Origin: Panicum virgatum
Taxonomy: Eukaryota; Streptophyta; Magnoliopsida; Poales; Poaceae
Assembly (NCBI RefSeq): GCF_016808335.1
Contig: NC_053148.1
Coordinates: forward strand, 49,306,930 to 49,370,929
Reading direction: 5' to 3'
Length of the DNA stretch: 64,000 bases
A program made the position numbers and the translations under genes. Each line of letters opens with the position of its first letter. Positions within the stretch are counted from its first letter, which is position 1. Below the pieces are notes generated by a model, which had not been told where the DNA came from, did not search any database, and saw only the letters and a list, made by a program, of their open reading frames with translations. Of the stretch, positions 57,901-64,000 are shown piece by piece.

Positions 57901-58360
57901 GCGCGGCTGCCGCGTGGGGCGGGTCGGTGACATGCGGGCCCGCGGCGGCGGGGGAGGGCCCCCGATCAGAAAGGCGTTTTCGGGGTGAAAAAGAAGAAGG
58001 GCTTTTCGCCGTACGCTCAGAGAAGAGAGAGATGGGGAGGGAGATGTCGGCTTCTTTACATCCTGCCCCCCGGGGAGTGGGAGAATTCACGGTCGCCTCC
58101 CTCCCTGCCTTTCTCTCTCCTCTCCCAGCTGTGCTGTAACCGAGGGGGAGGAGAGAGGAATAACGAACGCCACCTCCCCTCTCTCTCTTTCTCTCTCCTC
58201 TGGCTCGTCCTCCCTCCGCTTCTTCCCCCCTTGTTCCATTCCCAACGAGGCAGCGACTCGCCCGCCTGCCTCCCTCGCAATCGCGGCCGCGCGGAGGCCC
58301 GAGCCCGAACCCTAACCCTAGCGGCCCGGGCTCCGCCTCCGGCCGAGGGGGGCGGGCGCG
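54991..58360. other. intergenic and kinase promoter/5' UTR
   Basis: 55000-57600 is AT-rich with no gene I can support. From about 57680 the sequence is GC-rich; 58100-58320 has CT-rich runs and probably holds the 5' UTR of the kinase gene. Confidence 0.5.
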
Positions 58361-61300
58361 ATGGGGCAGTGCTACGGGAAGGCGGGCGCGTCGTCGCGGG
58401 CCGACCAGGACGACATCGGCGGGATGGTCGCGCCGCCGTCCCCGCTGCCGGCCAACGGCGCGCCGCAGACGCCGCCGCACCAGGCGCAGGTGGCCGCGCC
58501 CGGCACGCCGAGGCGCCGCAAGTCCGGATCGACCACGCCGGTGCACCAGACGCCCGGGGTCGCCTGGCCGAGCCCCTACCCCGCCGGCGGGGCCAGCCCG
58601 CTCCCCGCGGGGGTGTCGCCGTCGCCGGCGAGGTCGACGCCCAGGAGGTTCTTCAAGCGGCCCTTCCCGCCGCCGTCGCCGGCCAAGCACATAAAGGCCA
58701 CGCTCGCCAAGCGGCTGGGCGGGGGCAAGCCCAAGGAGGGGACCATACCGGAGGAGGGCGGCGTCGGGCCCGGCGCCGCCGGAGCAGGCGCGGATGGGGC
58801 CGAGGCGGAGAGGCCGTTGGACAAGACGTTCGACTTCGGGAAGAACTTCGGGGCCAAGTACGAGCTGGGGAAGGAGGTGGGGAGGGGGCACTTCGGGCAC
58901 ACCTGCTCGGCCGTCGTGAAGAAGGGCGAGTACAAGGGCCAGACCGTCGCCGTCAAGATCATCTCCAAAGCTAAGGTGAGCGCACCAGCCCGGGATCATG
59001 GTTGATTGTAGTATGCTGTTGTCAAATTTCACTTTAGGAAATTTTGAAATTTCAAATAGTAGCTGCTGCTGTTAAGGTAACCGGCACGTGTTCGCGCCAA
59101 TTCCGCGGTAGTAACCGAAACTTAGGTGGTTGAATCGTCCAAAATTTACTTACTGAGGGATAAAACAGGGATTTTATTTTTCAATTTTGGAGTTTTGCTC
59201 TTTTGTCGGTTGGCATTGGCGCAGGAAGCAAGATAATGAATTTAAGGATTTGGCATGGTAGCGGACTAGTTGCATTTTAGCTATGTGTTCGCTACTGCAA
59301 TATATTCCCTCCTCTTTTATTGTTCCAGGATTTTTAGTTTGAGACAGTAAGATTGTATTGTACCATGAAAGACATTTTACTGTTCCATTATCCAATCTTT
59401 TTAAAATGTCTGCACTTCTCCACTCAGCTAGATAGTTAGACTGGGGTGAGAACCGAGAATACATTATCCCGATTTCTTGGTCGTGATACGGATTAGATTT
59501 TTTTTTGACAGTTCTAGGCAGGTTCAGTTGATCCTGGGAATCATTTCTAATCTTATATTCTTGTTAATGGGAAGATAATGCATGTAAAAACTTTAGAATG
59601 TAGAATAGTACAGTGATTGGAATAGTTAGAGCGCCCCACCTAGCCAACCCGACCATAAAACCCAGGTGTTATAGTGGGAGGGGTGGGGGCTTTTATCCTC
59701 AGTCCAACATTCCCCCTACGGCGTGCGAGCCCGGCGTAGCCCGCAGCAGGTTCTAGTGCCCGGCGTAGCCCGCAGCAGGTCTCAGCACACGAGAGACGCG
59801 GGGGAAATCGTGCAGCGGAAATTGCGTGGCCGGGAGGGATCGAACCCAGGACCTCGGCTCTGGTACCAAGTTAGAGCGCCCCACCTAGCCAACCCGACCA
59901 TAAAACCCAGGTGTTATAGTGGGAGGGGTGGGAGCTTTTATCCTCAGTCCAACAGGAATTCTTGGTGACTTACCCAATTCTTGCTAGTTAAATTAATGAT
60001 ACAGGACATATCCTGACCTATGCTTTCATCACCCCGTTTTATTTGGTGAATTGAGGCCTGCATTTTCTATTTGGATTCAATGGTACCTTTACGAAAACTT
60101 AATTGCTTGTGCTGGCCCAGTTAATCAGTCACTTGATTATTAGCAGAGCTTATATTTGGTTCCTACTTGACAATTATAGCTATTATCGCACTTATGGAGG
60201 TATCATGCTTTGCAATTTTCCATTCACAATCAATGGGGTACATATGTTTTTAATAACTTGAAGTGAAGATAGATTCAAGGAGGAAGCCTAGATTTGATTT
60301 AGTAGGGCAAGCTCGATAGGAGAGCATTGCATAAGTGTGACAATTAGAATTTCTTACATTGCATTATTATTACGACCAGGCATTTCTTCAAGGAGGAGGA
60401 GTATTAAACTGTTTGGCTAGATATAAAATAACTGATAATTTAACAGCTCTTTAGAATTTCAGAAATATTACTATATGTATTTGCAGAAATGGTTCTGAGA
60501 GACTTTTTTCTTACTTTGTCTCTTTCGCCTATTTTTTTAATCAGTGTATGTAGTTCCCAGGATGCCACCATTAAATTTGGTAATCTCCTGCTTGGAAAAA
60601 GGAAAATTGTTCATTCTTGGCAACAGTTTCTCTGATATAAGCCACTCAATAAATATTTGTTGCTTGGACCCTTAATTGAACATGCTTTGTGATGCTTTCT
60701 TCTCTTTAAGTTCTGACCATGTACTGTATATTACTCACATTTGCTTCTTACTTTGGATGCTGTAAACATGGCCTCTACTTCTTACTGAAATGAAATATAT
60801 TCTTTTCTTTTTGGTAGATGACGACGGCCATTTCCATCGAGGATGTTCGTAGGGAAGTCAAGATTTTGAAAGCTCTATCAGGGCACAATAATCTTGTGAA
60901 ATTCTACGATGCATGTGAGGACGCCCTCAATGTCTACATTGTCATGGAGTATGTTTTTCTTGTGACCTTTTATATGTGATTTTATCAAGTTATAATTCAC
61001 AAGTACTAGATTAGCCTTTTCTAGATACAGCATTTTATCTCAGGTGACCTCCAGCACGCTTTAAAAAACAGCTCCTTGATACTTTTGCATTTCCTTAGCT
61101 AACTCCCTGCTAATCATATCCTTCTCTTAGTTGTATCTAGCATTCTGCATAAAATGCTCTTCAGCACAACTTAAGTAATACCCATCAGGTTAATGTTCTC
61201 ATATTGTTTCTTTTTGAACAGATTATGTGAAGGTGGAGAGTTGCTAGATAGAATTTTGGCCAGGTATTTTCTACAATCTATTCCATCTCTAGTAGCTGAG

Positions 61301-64000
61301 TAGCAGTATCTCTTGTTAATGCTTACCAAGGGTGCAAATTTGAACTATTGAAGAGGCGGGAGATACACAGAAGAAGATGCCAAAGCAATCGTTGTACAAA
61401 TTTTGAGCGTAGTGGCTTTCTGTCATCTTCAGGGAGTAGTGCATCGCGATTTGAAACCAGAGGTATGCTTGAACCACTTTGTGTATAGTTTGTATATACA
61501 TGTAGTCCCATAGGTGTTTGACTGGGTTACTTCTTCCATCTTATTTTTCTGCACTTGCTGTTATTTCTATTAGACCAGGTGCTACATTTAGCTGCCGTCG
61601 ATTTGTGACACAGTTGCTATATTTCATTTGCACAGAATTTTCTTTTCACAACAAGAGATGAAAGCGCTCCGATGAAGTTGATTGACTTTGGTCTGTCCGA
61701 TTTTATTAGACCAGGTAATGTACTCATAATTGTTTGATATTTATCTCTTTATATGGTCTATGTGTTTACATTTATTTTTGCTCTTTTAATTATATTGCAA
61801 AAAAGGGCATCACCTTGTTCAAAGGTTCATTCTAATTTTCTAATATGCACTTAGATAAACAACATAGATTTCTCTATGAGAAGCTTAAATGAAAATAATT
61901 GCAAAGGTGACAGAAACATTGATTGTTACTGAAACATAAGTTTAAGTGAATTTCTTACAGTAAAAATAAGCTTCAGTGCTAGTTTCAGAAATTTATAGTG
62001 TGCTCAGGGTAAAGGATGTCATCACGCAAGTTTGTTTTTCCATACTGTGCATATTGTATGCCAGTTAGCTCTTGCGCTGATTGCTGAATAGATTATATTA
62101 TGCTGCAGTTTGATGAATGGCAGGCACAAAGCAATTAAATTTTATTTTCCTGAAATATCTGAACATCAGGAACCAGTTTAATTGCATGGTATTTTACTTA
62201 TGCAGAAAACGTTTGCTTGTTATTCATTGTTAGATGCCAGGATCATGCTGTGTCTATATTGTAGATAAACATAGCATACATTCATATCTGGCAGTTCATT
62301 TTTCCATGTTTTTGGGGGTCTGGAAGTCGGAATAGACTTAGCACTATCGATATTTACAGTTAATTATTTTTTCCGCTCATAACTCATTGGATACTTTTTC
62401 TGTGTGTTATGTGGTATGTAATGCAGATGAAAGGCTCAATGATATTGTTGGAAGTGCATATTACGTCGCCCCAGAGGTTCTACACAGATCATACAGTATG
62501 GAAGCAGACATTTGGAGTATAGGTGTCATAACATACATTCTGCTCTGTGGCAGTCGGCCATTTTGGGCAAGGACAGAATCTGGGATCTTTCGATCTGTGT
62601 TGAGAGCTGATCCCAACTTTGACGATTCACCATGGCCTTCAGTATCGACTGAAGCTAAGGATTTTGTGAAGAGATTTCTAAACAAGGATTACCGCAAAAG
62701 AATGACTGCTGTCCAAGCGCTGAGTAAGTTACCACTTATGTGTATCTCTTCGTGATTGTGATATCACAATCTCACTTTGTTCTTTTTGTCTTTCAAGCAT
62801 ATTTTATTACCATCTATTTTTTGGAACTGCTAGTTTAATGCATTATGTATTTATGTAGTAATAAAACCACAAATATGAAGATACTTTTCTTTACCTGTTT
62901 GCAGCTCACCCTTGGTTACGAGATGAACAAAGGCAAATTCCATTGGACATACTCATCTTCAGATTAGTTAAGCAATATCTTCGTGCCACTCCTCTTAAAC
63001 GTTTGGCATTAAAGGTGTATAGACTTCCATGGACTTTTGTGTATTTTTAAGTTCTCTTTATTTTCTTCATCGATCTTTGTTGATATAGCAATATGCAGTT
63101 GATAGATTTGTATGTGCTTAACGTGCTAAAAAGGCCACGGAGGCCTCCCAACTTGAAAAGTTATAGAAGATGGGTGCATAAGCATGTATTTTTCTAGTTG
63201 TGGTAGACTGATAGTATATGCTTTTGCTGAGCTTTTTTTCTGTATTTTTGTGTTACTTTGCTTTGTGATCCTGTACCTTTTCAATTTATTATGAGCGGCT
63301 GATGTTGGATGTTACTTTTATTGGTCATAATATTGTTCCTAGTGGTGGGTTGTGATATCATTTGTCAACCAGAAAAGTTTCACTCATTAAGGTACTATAG
63401 TAACAGTTAATTTCTTTCTTTCTTTGTGACAGGCACTATCTAAGGCTTTAAGTGAGGATGAACTTTCGTATCTTAGATTGCAGTTTAAGCTGCTTGAACC
63501 TAAAGATGGATATGTATCACTTGACAACTTTCGGATGGTGAGTTATGAAGACATTTCAAAAGCAGAACATTTGTTCATGTTTTGCGGTAGGTTGCATATT
63601 CTAACTTTAACCCCCCATGGTGTACCCAGGCTCTGACAAGATGTTTGACTGATGCTATGAGGGAATCAAGGGTTCTTGAGTTTTTGCATGCGGTAAGGAT
63701 TCATTACTATGCAAAGGATACCTTTCCCTAGTGATATCGCTGGAAAAAAATTTTGAGCTGCTGTCTTGATTCTTCAACATGTCACTTTCCTTTCTCTTAG
63801 AACTCCTTTTGCATTTTGTGGCAGGTTTTTACCTGCCGATATCTATCATATTGATGGTTGAAGTTACTGATCTGTTCTCTTTTTTTTTTTAAAAAAAAGG
63901 AGTTACTGATCTTGCTCATGTTTCTATCACAGTTGGAACCACTTGCGTACAGAAGGATGGACTTCGAAGAATTCTGTGCTGCAGCAATAAGCCCTTACCA
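58361..64000 (+). CDS. CDPK-related protein kinase (CRK), 3' end outside window
   Basis: Ten exons visible: 58361-58975, 60818-60948, 61222-61263, 61354-61462, 61636-61714, 62427-62723, 62905-63014, 63433-63537, 63630-63692 and 63933 to the window end. All are in phase, about 539 residues. The N-terminus MGQCYGK suits N-myristoylation (Gly2) and palmitoylation (Cys4), so a membrane location is likely. A long Pro/Ala linker follows. The kinase domain has GRGHFG (174-179), catalytic Lys 199 in VAVKI, HRDLKPE (293-299), DFG (316-318) and VAPEVL. After the kinase comes a junction and degenerate EF-hand-like region ([28 protein letters not shown]). CRKs resemble CDPKs, but their EF-hands bind calcium poorly; calmodulin control is known for some members. 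The ATG starts the family N-terminus. Exon 1 is extremely GC-rich, unlike later exons, as is usual in grasses. Confidence 0.94.
59624..59954 (-). mobile_element. SMART-type TRIM retrotransposon in CRK intron 1
   Basis: Terminal direct repeats of 86 bp (59624-59709 and 59869-59954) enclose 159 bp. On the minus strand the LTR starts TGTTGGACTGAGG, the PBS TGGTACCAGAGC lies at the 5' LTR's inner edge (about 59857-59868), and a PPT GTAGGGGGAA abuts the 3' LTR at 59710-59719. The target duplication GGAAT is perfect (59619-59623 and 59955-59959). The inside has a roughly 28 bp tandem repeat (GGCGTAGCCCGCAGCAGGT twice). The design matches SMART elements, the smallest LTR retrotransposons known from grasses (from memory about 292 bp with 85 bp LTRs). 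It has no coding capacity. Confidence 0.92.

Overview
This window is nuclear DNA from a grass (Poaceae). The evidence is the mix of GC-rich first exons, Ty3-gypsy elements carrying an antisense gene, a SMART-type miniature LTR element, RTE-type LINEs, and ordinary plant genes whose introns obey GT..AG rules. The repeat families look panicoid, but I cannot name the species.

Layout. 1-10216: the 3' part of one Ty3-gypsy element (plus strand): broken RNase H and integrase, a five-exon antisense gene with a good candidate promoter, and a 1.28 kb 3' LTR. 10217-20873: a patchwork of MITE-like inverted repeats, a truncated gypsy gag with a 3.0 kb LTR, two copies of another LTR family in opposite orientations, and a copia solo LTR. 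A host segment of about 190 bp occurs on both sides of the gag/LTR block. 20935-24107: two runs of exons from unrelated host genes, first a MINDY-type deubiquitinase and then a SNF2 ATPase of the ERCC6-like/CHR24 type. Both are incomplete, and the SNF2 part is cut off by a 3.3 kb RTE LINE (24187-27494). 27495-34835: an Athila-like pol remnant and a composite, internally deleted gypsy element. 34851-35173 is a large AT-rich foldback.

The right half is the gene-bearing part. An F-box gene (37495-38781, minus) lies between two copies of a roughly 1.55 kb segmental duplication. The right copy holds the 3' end of an intact five-exon gene for a small CxxC protein, and the left copy holds a dead duplicate of its last two exons. 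Next come, all on the minus strand, the intact small-protein gene (43088-40181), the 14-exon PHAF1/UPF0183 gene (47754-44043) and the five-exon complex I subunit B22 gene (50646-48905). A 2.46 kb gypsy solo LTR follows (52524-54985). The window ends in a CDPK-related kinase gene (plus, from 58361), truncated by the window edge, with a 331 bp SMART element in its first intron.

Exon coordinates for the minus-strand genes and the kinase were worked out by hand from splice sites and reading phase. The summed coding lengths are multiples of three (588, 1302 and 342 bases for the three complete spliced genes). The coding genes do not form a pathway; the main story is host-gene capture and duplication amid nested retroelements.
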